The position numbers and the translations under genes were made by a program. The notes under the pieces are model-generated. The model was not told the DNA's origin. It searched no databases and saw only the letters and a list, made by a program, of their open reading frames with translations. From the NCBI RefSeq assembly GCF_904831005.1, contig NZ_LR882982.1, positions 3,534,001 through 3,598,000 on the forward strand: a DNA stretch of 64,000 bases. The letters run 5' to 3'. Below, one piece after another: positions 24,755 to 32,105 of the stretch; within the stretch, counting starts at the first letter, position 1; every line of letters begins with the position of its first letter. Origin of the DNA: Microbacterium hydrocarbonoxydans (GTDB lineage: Bacteria; Actinomycetota; Actinomycetes; Actinomycetales; Microbacteriaceae).

Positions 24755-25938
24755 CCGCGCGCTTCACGGGACGAGTCCCCACGCTCTGGCACGGGCAGGG
24801 CATCACATCGCAGATGGTCACGCGACTCATCTCGGGGCGTGTGGCTCTCGTGATCGCAGATTCGTCGATCTCGTCGTCTCTGCCGGTCAGAGCCTCGACG
24901 CGGGTGATCGAGATGGACGCTCGGACGACGAACGTCGAGACTGTCGTGAGAACCGCTCGAGAGGTGGTTCATCGCAAGCCCGATGTGATCGTCGCCGTCG
25001 GGGGAGGGACGGTACTCGACGCCAGCAAACTGTCGGCCTTGGCGCTCGCTCGTGAACGCGTGTTCGATTTCGTCGTCGAGCGCTCCTCGCGGTCTGCCCT
25101 GACCTTCATTCCCGATGTTCCGCTGCCCGTCGACCTGGTGGCGGTCCCGACGACGCTCGGCACCTCATCAGAGACGAACAGCGTCGGCATCCTCAAGAAC
25201 GAGGTCGGCTTCCGGTTGGTCGTCGGTCGCTCGCTGCGGCCGCGCCACGCCATCATCGATCCGTGCAATCTCATGACGCTGAGCCCCTCTGCCGTCAGAG
25301 AGGGAACCATGGAGGCACTTCTGCGTCTGGCGGGTGCGTCGACGAGCTCGCGGCAGAGTGACCGGGCGAGACATGATGCGATCGCTCTCGGGAGGGCGCT
25401 CCTCGATGCGGGATCCACGGACTCGCCATCCGCTTCGGCCCGGCTGCGCGTCGCCCGGTTGAGCGCGGCGACTCAGCGCACCGGGGCGTTGCGGGGGAAA
25501 GACCCTTACAGCGCCCGACACTGGTACATCGCGAACGAGGTCGCCTTCGTCCTGGGCGTTCGGAAGATGGTGGCCACTGCGGCGGTCATCGCCGCCGTGT
25601 GGGGCCGCATCTGCTCGGGAGACCCGCGATGGGGCGATCGAGGCAGCCTCGAGCGGTTCTGGGCTCGGATCGCGGAGGGAATGGCCCTCCCGCTCGACCC
25701 GTCGTCGGGAATCGCCACGGTCATCCACCGATGGGGCCTCACCCTGCCACAGAGGCCGACCGCTGGTGAAGCGGACCGCATCACAGTCGCCATCGAAAGA
25801 TGCTGGGGTGACCGCCTTCCCATGCTTCCCGGTCTTCGCGCGGACGATTTCAGTGAACTGCTCCGAGATTCCCTCTGGAGCTCGAAGCGTCGGCATCGAA
25901 CGCCGACTTCAGACGATCTGCACAGAGGGGGTGATTGA
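24751..25938 (+). CDS. mpaC: Daptide-type Fe-ADH-fold oxidative decarboxylase (MpaC-like)
   Basis: A 395-residue protein with the fold of iron-containing alcohol dehydrogenases. The nucleotide loop VAVGGGTVLDASK (about residues 80-92) and VPTTLGTSSETNSVG (about 131-145) are intact. The metal site is not: where family members have D-x3-H, this protein has Glu188-x3-Arg192 (MEALLR), and the downstream His pattern is not recognisable either. In daptide biosynthesis this protein oxidises the C-terminal Thr side chain so that it loses CO2. The altered site may mark that unusual peptide reaction. It overlaps mpaD by ATGA and ends 1 bp before the first precursor gene. Confidence 0.83.
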   Translation: MTARFTGRVPTLWHGQGITSQMVTRLISGRVALVIADSSISSSLPVRASTRVIEMDARTTNVETVVRTAREVVHRKPDVIVAVGGGTVLDASKLSALALARERVFDFVVERSSRSALTFIPDVPLPVDLVAVPTTLGTSSETNSVGILKNEVGFRLVVGRSLRPRHAIIDPCNLMTLSPSAVREGTMEALLRLAGASTSSRQSDRARHDAIALGRALLDAGSTDSPSASARLRVARLSAATQRTGALRGKDPYSARHWYIANEVAFVLGVRKMVATAAVIAAVWGRICSGDPRWGDRGSLERFWARIAEGMALPLDPSSGIATVIHRWGLTLPQRPTAGEADRITVAIERCWGDRLPMLPGLRADDFSELLRDSLWSSKRRHRTPTSDDLHRGGD

Positions 25939-25939
25939 C

Positions 25940-26074
25940 ATGGAGACCACACACACCGGCCTCATCGAGTTCCAGGAGCTGGATGCGATGGATGCTCTCA
26001 GTTGGGAGAGCTTCTACAAGGGCGTAGGAGCCGCGCTGATACTCATCGGCATCGGCGCAGCAGCAGCGACCTGA
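25940..26074 (+). CDS. mpaA1: Daptide precursor peptide 1
   Basis: A 44-residue peptide. The acidic leader METTHTGLIEFQELDAMDA is followed by a hydrophobic, Gly/Ala-rich core that ends IGIGAAAAT, with Thr as the last residue. The block (I/L)EFxEL(D/E) is shared with the next two peptides. The terminal Thr is the residue that daptide enzymes convert to a dimethylated diamine. A strong gagggggtg ribosome binding site precedes the ATG, which lies 1 bp after the MpaC stop. The mature form is probably a membrane-active helix; the leader cleavage point is not visible. Confidence 0.87.
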   Translation: METTHTGLIEFQELDAMDALSWESFYKGVGAALILIGIGAAAAT

Positions 26075-26111
26075 CCACATTCTCTGATGGAAGAAACGAA
26101 CGGAGGTGAAC

Positions 26112-26237
26112 ATGCAGACTGCGACACCGACTCTCGAGTTCACGGAACTCGAGGCGATGGAAGCGCTGGATGACGGACTCGATTTCACGCGCGGATTCGC
26201 GCTGGGCGTGATCATCGGAATCATCGCGCTCACCTAG
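26112..26237 (+). CDS. mpaA2: Daptide precursor peptide 2
   Basis: A 41-residue peptide: leader MQTATPTLEFTELEAMEA, then an amphipathic core and a hydrophobic end IIGIIALT with C-terminal Thr. It follows precursor 1 by 37 bp and has its own perfect cggaggtgaac ribosome binding site. The shared leader block and the identical C-terminal residue show that it is a substrate of the same enzymes, while the core differs, as expected for a multi-component peptide. Confidence 0.87.
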   Translation: MQTATPTLEFTELEAMEALDDGLDFTRGFALGVIIGIIALT

Positions 26238-26274
26238 AGAGCGCGAGTGCACGGTCCCACTGAGGAGGTGAGAA

Positions 26275-26394
26275 ATGCAGACAGAATCACTCGAGTTCCT
26301 GGAACTCGACCAGATCGATGCCCCGCTCGAATGGTGGGAGCACGCGAGCTACATCATCGCCATCATCGGCGGCGCTGCCGCGATCGCGACCTGA
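26275..26394 (+). CDS. mpaA3: Daptide precursor peptide 3
   Basis: A 39-residue peptide: leader MQTESLEFLELDQIDA, a Trp-Trp-containing segment (PLEWWEH) and a hydrophobic end IIGGAAAIAT, again with Thr last. The ribosome binding site tgaggaggtgag is the strongest in the region. It lies 37 bp after precursor 2, the same spacing as between 1 and 2, suggesting gene duplication. A stable RNA hairpin follows its stop. Confidence 0.87.
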   Translation: MQTESLEFLELDQIDAPLEWWEHASYIIAIIGGAAAIAT

Positions 26395-26400
26395 CCGAAG

Positions 26401-26429
26401 GGTGCGGGCGTGTCCAGCACGTCCGCACC
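26401..26429 (+). terminator. Hairpin between precursor genes and mpaM
   Basis: ggtgcgggcgtg (26401-26412) pairs with cacgtccgcacc (26418-26429) around a 5-nt loop, with one G-U pair. No T-run follows, so it is more likely an attenuator or mRNA stabiliser than a full stop, keeping precursor transcripts above enzyme transcripts. Confidence 0.6.
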
Positions 26430-26458
26430 TGCGATCTCTGAAGAAAGGCGTCATCCGG

Positions 26459-27280
26459 ATGTCGGATCTGTTGACCCGTGTCATGAAGGCGAAGCTGAGG
26501 GAGGCCGGTGCTGTTCCGAGAGAGCAGGACCTGTACTCGGGCGCAGGCTCTGACTTCTACGAGCGGCTGGTCGGAACCGACCGTGCCGAAGTGCGCGAGG
26601 TGCTGGCGCTCGCGCGCCGCGCGCGCGGGCCCATTCTCGACATCGCAGCAGGCAGTGGGAGACTGACGATCCCCTTGCTGCGATCGGGAAATCGGGTGAC
26701 CGCGGTCGACCTCTCCGACGACATGCTCGCCCACCTTCGCCGCGCAGCGCCGGAACGCTCCCTGTTGAACTGCGTCGTGGCAGACATGCGTGACTTCTCG
26801 CTGACGCAGCGTTTCGCGCTCGTGATCCTCGGTGCGACGTCGATCACACTGCTCGATCGCGCGGGAAGAGCCCTCCTGTACGAGAACGTGCTCCGCCACC
26901 TCTCCCCGGACGGCGTCTTCGCGCTCACCGTGGCGGGCGGGGCCGCGGCGGAGGAGATCGCGATGCCCGGAGAACACGAGATAGGCGTACCCGGTCCCGA
27001 CGGTGAGGAGGCATATCTCTTCTCCCAGCAGATCGACACGGCTGGCGCAGCTCGCGTCGTCAACTGGGTTCGAGTCGCGGATATCGGCGACGGCCGCATC
27101 GCGACCGTCTTCACGAGTCGGCTGCGGCTGCTCAGCGATGAGCTTCTCTCGAGCGAGCTCATCGACGCGGGTTTCGCCGCACCTGCCGTCTCCGCGGTCC
27201 GGACGTCGCGCGGAGAGGACATCCTTCTGCTCACCACGACACCAGCGCGCGCGTCACACGTGAAGGACGACCATGACTGA
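26459..27280 (+). CDS. mpaM: Daptide-type SAM-dependent methyltransferase (MpaM-like)
   Basis: A 273-residue class I methyltransferase. SAM motif I ILDIAAGSGRL is at about residues 59-69, motif II VTAVDLSDDML follows, and an acidic loop is at VVADMRDF. In daptide maturation it adds two methyl groups to the new C-terminal amine, giving the (S)-N2,N2-dimethyl-1,2-propanediamine end (family knowledge). The ATG at 26459 is chosen for its gaagaaagg ribosome binding site; the frame is open further upstream but runs through the precursor 3 region. It overlaps the protease gene by 8 bp. Confidence 0.85.
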   Translation: MSDLLTRVMKAKLREAGAVPREQDLYSGAGSDFYERLVGTDRAEVREVLALARRARGPILDIAAGSGRLTIPLLRSGNRVTAVDLSDDMLAHLRRAAPERSLLNCVVADMRDFSLTQRFALVILGATSITLLDRAGRALLYENVLRHLSPDGVFALTVAGGAAAEEIAMPGEHEIGVPGPDGEEAYLFSQQIDTAGAARVVNWVRVADIGDGRIATVFTSRLRLLSDELLSSELIDAGFAAPAVSAVRTSRGEDILLLTTTPARASHVKDDHD

Positions 27281-28946
27281 GAACAGGGCCCTCCGTCTTC
27301 GACGGCCGCGCGCCATGGCTCCCCTCACCGCTGATGCTCGCCCGCGGCTCGCGACGGGCGTCGTCTTCGAACAGTCGACAGGTGAGGTGGCCTGCATCGC
27401 CCTGCTTCACGGAGTGCCGACGTCGAGGGTGTCCCGAACCGTGGTCGATCTGCTGAGGGCGATGGATGGCGAGTCGACCCTCGGCGATCTGCACCGGAGG
27501 TTCGCAGCATCCCAGCCCTTCGAGGGCTTCGTCTCGCTGGTCCAGCGTTTCCGCGCTTGCGGTCTTCTCGAAGGTGGCGCCCACTCGCCGCGCGGACGCG
27601 TGGTCTATCGACCACCGTTCACCCTGCAGATCGCAACGATGCGTGCGCCGACGATCTTCGGCGGTGTCGACCGCATGATCGGTCCGCTCTCGCGCCGAAT
27701 GGTGCTGATCCCGATCGCCGTCCTGCTCAGCCTGGGTCTCGTGGCGTCTGCCCTGCAGGCGAGTGAACTCCTCGACGTCCTCGCCGAGCCTGCGCCGATC
27801 GCCGGACTGGTGTGTCTCGTCATCGTGCTCTCTCTCCTGACGCTGCTCCACGAGAGCGCACACGGGGTCGCACTCACGAGGTTCGGCGGGAGACCCCGCA
27901 GGGCGGGGGTCATGCTGTTCTACCTCACGCCTGCATTCTTCGTCGATGTGACAGATGGCTGGCGACTCCCGGACCGTGGTCACCGCGTCGCGATCGCTCT
28001 GGCCGGACCCGCGGTGCATGCGGTCACCGGAGCGGTCGCCGCGACCGCCGCGCTCGTGGTCCGTCAGCCTGCCGTCCATCAGACCCTGCTGCTGCTCGCG
28101 CTGTCGTGCGCCGGCATCGTCGTGATCAACCTGATCCCGTTCGTGCGGTTCGACGGGTACATCGCCCTGATGAGCGCTCTGGACGAACCGAACCTCCGGG
28201 CACGCAGCATTCGCGATGGTGCGGATCACCTGACGCGCCTCCTGTTCGGCGGACCGCGGAAGAGCAGAAGCGTGAACACGTGGTGGAGTGTGCCGTTCGG
28301 GCTCGCCAGTCTGATCACTCCGATGGTCCTGGTGCTGTTCGCGGTCGATCGCATCTCCCGCGCGCTCGCCGGGGGCGGACAGGTGCTCGGCCTTCTCGTG
28401 GTGTGTCTGGAAGCCACGGTGTTCACGGTCGGGATCGTGTTCATCGCCCGAGCACTGCACCGCGTGCTCCGCTCGGGCGTCTCCGTGCTCCGCTTCACAG
28501 CCGTCTGCCTCGCTCTGGCTTCGGGTATCGCGGTCGCGGGTGGAACGATCTCCGTGCCTGTGTCGGCGACGTTCGGCTTCACGACTCAGGCCGACGGAAT
28601 CGTCCTGGTGCATGCGGGGGAGACTGTCGGGACGACGGTTCCAGACGGCGCACACGTCGTGCTGATGACCAACGGGATTCTCGTGAACATGCCGGTCGGC
28701 GAGGGGATCGTCCATGCACGGCGATCGGAGCCGACGACCATTCCGCTCGACGCGATCCTCCCCGTCGACGCCGACGGCGCTCGGGTTCCGGCTGTGATCG
28801 TCGCCGGCGTGGCCCCCTCGGACGAGACCGAAGACCTGCCGGCGACGGGACAGGCGCGCGTCGAGCTGGGTACCCGCAGCCTGTGGCAGACGATCTGGAC
28901 CAGTGCAGTGCTCTCGCCGCTGTCGATCGCTCGAGGCGAGAAGTAG
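27273..28946 (+). CDS. Daptide cluster intramembrane metalloprotease (M50) with PqqD-like N-terminus
   Basis: A 557-residue polytopic membrane protein. Residues 25-105 look like a PqqD-type winged-helix domain (VVDLLRAMDGESTLGDLH followed by a helix and GLLEGG), a fold used to bind RiPP leaders. The membrane part has the zinc motif HESAH at 193-197 and the third ligand in NLIPFVRFDG (Asp294), which defines M50/site-2 proteases. Further helices and a C-terminal soluble part of about 120 residues follow. It probably removes the leader of the modified peptides at the membrane, although related proteins in other RiPP loci act in export or immunity. Confidence 0.8.
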   Translation: MTENRALRLRRPRAMAPLTADARPRLATGVVFEQSTGEVACIALLHGVPTSRVSRTVVDLLRAMDGESTLGDLHRRFAASQPFEGFVSLVQRFRACGLLEGGAHSPRGRVVYRPPFTLQIATMRAPTIFGGVDRMIGPLSRRMVLIPIAVLLSLGLVASALQASELLDVLAEPAPIAGLVCLVIVLSLLTLLHESAHGVALTRFGGRPRRAGVMLFYLTPAFFVDVTDGWRLPDRGHRVAIALAGPAVHAVTGAVAATAALVVRQPAVHQTLLLLALSCAGIVVINLIPFVRFDGYIALMSALDEPNLRARSIRDGADHLTRLLFGGPRKSRSVNTWWSVPFGLASLITPMVLVLFAVDRISRALAGGGQVLGLLVVCLEATVFTVGIVFIARALHRVLRSGVSVLRFTAVCLALASGIAVAGGTISVPVSATFGFTTQADGIVLVHAGETVGTTVPDGAHVVLMTNGILVNMPVGEGIVHARRSEPTTIPLDAILPVDADGARVPAVIVAGVAPSDETEDLPATGQARVELGTRSLWQTIWTSAVLSPLSIARGEK

Positions 28947-28959
28947 GAAAGGGATGAAA

Positions 28960-29676
28960 ATGAACGACAACGCAATCGAGGTCAGAGGACTCACGAAGAA
29001 GTACGGGAATCGGGTCGCCGTCGAGGACCTGTCCTTCGCTGTGCCGTACGGCTCCATCGTCGGACTCCTCGGGCCGAACGGAGCGGGCAAGTCGACGACT
29101 CTGCGAGCGATCGTCGGGTTGCTCGGGCCGACGAGCGGTGAGAGCCTGATCGACGGCGCGCCCTTCTCGGCACTCGACAACCCTGCGACGCACGTCGGTG
29201 TCCATATGGACGGGTTCGGCTTCGAAGGCGGCATCACGGCCAGGCGCCACCTGGAGATCGCTCGGCTCGCGGCCGGTGCTCCTCGTGGTCGAACGGAGGA
29301 GGTGCTCGACGAGGTCGGGCTGACGGCAGACGCTCGTCGTCGCGTGAAGACGTTCTCGACCGGAATGGCTCAGCGACTCGGATTGGCTGCGGCGCTGATC
29401 GGCTCTCCGCGGACACTCATCCTCGACGAACCCGCGAACGGGTTGGATCCGGACGGCATCCGCTGGCTGCGGCGTTTTCTCCGCGGCTACGCGGAACGTG
29501 GGGGAACGGTGCTGATCGCCAGCCATCAGCTCGCCGAGTTGGAGCAGGTGGTCGATGAGGTCGTCGTCATCAAACGGCGCGCTCTCTTCGTCGGGCCGTT
29601 GCACGACCTCGTATCGAGCGGTGGCGATTCGCTCGAGAGCAAGTATTTCGATCTCGTCGAAGGAGCGGTCGCGTGA
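28960..29676 (+). CDS. Daptide cluster ABC transporter ATP-binding protein
   Basis: A 238-residue ATPase. Walker A GPNGAGKST is at residues 38-46, the signature is FSTGMAQRLGLA, Walker B TLILDEPANGLDP and the switch IASHQLAELEQ. It belongs to the BcrA/CcmA-type exporters used for bacteriocin export and self-protection. The ATG at 28960 is preferred because aggaaaggg then has a 6-nt spacer; an in-frame ATG 6 bp earlier directly abuts that site. The stop overlaps the next gene as GTGA, so the ATPase and two permeases form one exporter. Confidence 0.88.
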   Translation: MNDNAIEVRGLTKKYGNRVAVEDLSFAVPYGSIVGLLGPNGAGKSTTLRAIVGLLGPTSGESLIDGAPFSALDNPATHVGVHMDGFGFEGGITARRHLEIARLAAGAPRGRTEEVLDEVGLTADARRRVKTFSTGMAQRLGLAAALIGSPRTLILDEPANGLDPDGIRWLRRFLRGYAERGGTVLIASHQLAELEQVVDEVVVIKRRALFVGPLHDLVSSGGDSLESKYFDLVEGAVA

Positions 29677-30401
29677 GGGGCTCCATCCGCAGCGAGCTGC
29701 TGCGCGCTGTGAGCGGGAACTCCATCGTGCCGGTCTACCTGGTCGCGCTCCTGATGCCCGCTTTCGTGCTGTTCTCCGACGGCAGGGGACTCGACTTCAC
29801 GGGCATCGATCCGGCCGCGGTATCGCTTCGCCTTCTCGAGCCGCTCGCGTGGTCCGGTGTCTCAGCCGCGTTCGTCGCGGCCTACAGCGTGACCCGCGAG
29901 TGCTACTACGCATCGATGGACAGAACGCTCACAGCAGTGGGCGCGCCCCGCACGTTCGCAGGCAAGCTCATCGCGGGTGCGCTCGTCTCAGTCGCCCTGA
30001 CCGTCGCCATCTTCGCCGTCTGGACGACAGGCGTCTCGATCGTCCTGATGCAGAACGGGCTGTCACTCGAACTCACGTCAGAAGCGTGGAGAGGATACGC
30101 GGGAGCGATGGGGAGCGCGATCCTCGGTGCGTTCATCGGAGGTGCGGTGGGCTGGATCACTCGGAACTACTACGTGACTGCAGCGATCGTCCTGGTCCTT
30201 CCCCTGGTGGTGGAACTCGCGCTGTTGCGGACGGCGCCAGAGGTGGCGAGGTTCTCACCGGGACTGGCGCTCGCCGCCCTGAGCATCCCGGAACATCAGA
30301 ACACCCTGCTCGGCTTCCTCCCTGCTCTCGGCATCGCGCTCGCCTGGACGGTCGGGCTGGTCGCCGTCGCCTGGCTCCGTGAGCGCAGGAGGCGCGCGTG
30401 A
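29673..30401 (+). CDS. Daptide cluster ABC transporter permease 1
   Basis: A 242-residue membrane protein with about six hydrophobic helices and the N-terminal RSELLRAVSGNSIVPVYLVALL typical of ABC-2 type permeases paired with BcrA-like ATPases. It carries no protease domain. It starts with GTG overlapping the ATPase stop and itself overlaps the next permease as GTGA. Export of the mature daptides or removal of them from the producer's own membrane is the likely job (inference from context). Confidence 0.8.
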   Translation: MRGSIRSELLRAVSGNSIVPVYLVALLMPAFVLFSDGRGLDFTGIDPAAVSLRLLEPLAWSGVSAAFVAAYSVTRECYYASMDRTLTAVGAPRTFAGKLIAGALVSVALTVAIFAVWTTGVSIVLMQNGLSLELTSEAWRGYAGAMGSAILGAFIGGAVGWITRNYYVTAAIVLVLPLVVELALLRTAPEVARFSPGLALAALSIPEHQNTLLGFLPALGIALAWTVGLVAVAWLRERRRRA

Positions 30402-31132
30402 TCGGTCGGGCGCTGCGAGCGCAGGCACGCAGCTTCTCGGGAGACATCGTCCTCTGCTGGGTGTCAGTGGCATCCATCGCGATGGCGCTGTCACTCGTCA
30501 CGAGCATTCCTGCGGACTTCGTGACGGCGGGCGCCGCTGCTCGAGAAGCCTTCGCCGCGCCGTTCAGCGCCGTGATCGCGATGTACGGCGCTGTTCTCGC
30601 ATCGGTCTACGGCTGCTTTCGGTACACCGTCGACCGACGTGACGGCGTCATCGCCCAGCGACTGATGCTTCAGCACCGCTGGGCGACGCTCGCGGCGAGG
30701 CTGCCGGCAGCGGCACTCGGCGGCGCGGTCGTCGCTCTCACCGGAGTCGTCGGCGGCCATCTCGCGCTGGCCGTCGCCGTCGGTGGCGTCCCTGTGGAGT
30801 GGGGGTCCGTCTGGCCTTCGCTGGCACTCGGAGCCGCGGCCGCGATCTGGGGGATGGGTGTCGGAATCATCGTGCAGGCGCATCTCGTCGCCCTCTTCGT
30901 CGTGTCGGCATCGATGGGATCCGCCATCCTGGTCGCCCTCTTCTGGAAAGCAGGCGCCGCGTACATGCCGCTCCTCGCGATGCTCGAGGCTCTCCGCTTC
31001 GACCTCGGTGCCGTCGGGTTCGCGCCGGGAGATACCCTCGACGGTTCCGCGGCGGTCGCGGTCGCAACCGGCTGGTTGCTGGTGATCCTCGCCGCCGCGG
31101 GCGTCACGTTCATGAGAAGAGACGTGCGGTAG
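30398..31132 (+). CDS. Daptide cluster ABC transporter permease 2
   Basis: A 244-residue membrane protein, last gene of the cluster, again with about six helices (around 20-40, 60-75, 100-130, 135-160, 165-190 and 215-240). It is weakly similar in layout to the preceding permease and is probably its heterodimer partner. The GTG start overlaps the previous stop. Only 49 bp separate its stop from the start of the housekeeping trhO gene, which marks the right edge of the cluster. Confidence 0.78.
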   Translation: MIGRALRAQARSFSGDIVLCWVSVASIAMALSLVTSIPADFVTAGAAAREAFAAPFSAVIAMYGAVLASVYGCFRYTVDRRDGVIAQRLMLQHRWATLAARLPAAALGGAVVALTGVVGGHLALAVAVGGVPVEWGSVWPSLALGAAAAIWGMGVGIIVQAHLVALFVVSASMGSAILVALFWKAGAAYMPLLAMLEALRFDLGAVGFAPGDTLDGSAAVAVATGWLLVILAAAGVTFMRRDVR

Positions 31133-31169
31133 TCGCACCGGAGGGGGCCGGGTCACATGCCGCCCGGCG

Positions 31170-31175
31170 TAAAAT
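31170..31175 (+). promoter_or_regulatory. -10 box of trhO, leaderless
   Basis: TAAAAT ends 6 nt before the GTG at 31182. Confidence 0.55.
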
Positions 31176-31181
31176 CGCTGG

Positions 31182-32075
31182 GTGGCAACCCCCAAGATCG
31201 TCCTGTTCTACGTGTTCACCCCGCTCGCCGACCCCGAGGCGATCAGGGTGTGGCAGCGCGATCTCGGCGAGGCGCTCGGACTCCGCGGCCGCGTGATCAT
31301 CTCGAAGGACGGTGTCAACGGCACCCTCGGGGGTGACCTTCTCGTGCTCAAGAAGTGGGCGCGATCGTTCCGTTCGTACGCGCCGTTCGCCGATGCGGAC
31401 ATCAAGTGGAGTGAGGGCACGGGGGTCGACGCCGACGGTCGCAGCCTCGACTTCCCCAAGCTGAGTGTCAAGGTGCGCGATGAGATCGTGTCATTCGGAG
31501 CTCCGGGAGAACTTCGGGTCGATGAGGGGGGAGTGGTCGGCGGCGGGACCAGGCTCACTCCCGAGGCCCTGCACGATCTGATCGACGAGCGCGGCGACGA
31601 GGTGGTGTTCTTCGACGGACGCAACTCCCTCGAAGCCGAGATCGGACGATTCCGAGGCGCGGTCGTCCCCGACACCGATACGACGCGCGACTTCGTGCAG
31701 CTGCTCGACTCCGGCACCTACGACCACCTCAAGGGCAAGCCGGTCGTCACGTACTGCACCGGAGGCATCCGGTGCGAGGTGCTCTCGAGCCTCATGACCT
31801 CGCGGGGCTTCGGCGAGGTGTACCAGCTCGAGGGCGGCATCGTTCGCTACGGCGAGAAGTTCGGTGACGACGGCCTCTGGCAGGGATCGCTCTACGTATT
31901 CGACAAGCGCGGATCCGTCGACTTCTCGGATCACGCCGCGGTGATCGGGGAGTGCGCGGGCTGCGGAGCCGCGAGCAATCGCACCGCGAACTGCCCCGAC
32001 CCCTCGTGCCGCACCCAGTTCGTGGTGTGCGAGTCGTGCGACCAGGTGCGCTGCACCGTGCACGCCGCGGCCTGA
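31182..32075 (+). CDS. trhO: tRNA uridine(34) hydroxylase, rhodanese-like (TrhO)
   Basis: A 297-residue cytoplasmic protein that hydroxylates U34 in tRNA using oxygen. It has the N-terminal acylphosphatase-like domain with [13 protein letters not shown], a central rhodanese domain with Cys192 in the loop [10 protein letters not shown], and a C-terminal Cys-rich tail (CAGCGAAS...CPDPSC...CESCDQ) that can bind zinc. Length and order match YceA/TrhO. The GTG start is supported by the -10 box 6 nt upstream. Confidence 0.92.
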   Translation: MATPKIVLFYVFTPLADPEAIRVWQRDLGEALGLRGRVIISKDGVNGTLGGDLLVLKKWARSFRSYAPFADADIKWSEGTGVDADGRSLDFPKLSVKVRDEIVSFGAPGELRVDEGGVVGGGTRLTPEALHDLIDERGDEVVFFDGRNSLEAEIGRFRGAVVPDTDTTRDFVQLLDSGTYDHLKGKPVVTYCTGGIRCEVLSSLMTSRGFGEVYQLEGGIVRYGEKFGDDGLWQGSLYVFDKRGSVDFSDHAAVIGECAGCGAASNRTANCPDPSCRTQFVVCESCDQVRCTVHAAA

Positions 32076-32105
32076 CCCCGCACGTCCGCACGGCGTGCGC
32101 CCGAC

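Noticed and set aside
24751..25938. Housekeeping glycerol or alcohol dehydrogenase
   Set aside because: The metal ligands are replaced and the gene is translationally coupled to an aminotransferase and adjacent to precursor genes.
22449..31132. Lanthipeptide or lasso-peptide cluster
   Set aside because: No LanB/LanC/LanM, lasso cyclase or Cys-rich core is present; the precursors lack Cys and end in Thr, and the enzyme set fits daptides.
22069..31132. Daptide cluster as a classical tRNA-integrated island
   Set aside because: The cluster lies at the 5' side of tRNA-Ser, there is no integrase, and I found no copy of the tRNA end beyond 31132. The short repeat on the 3' side is reported separately.
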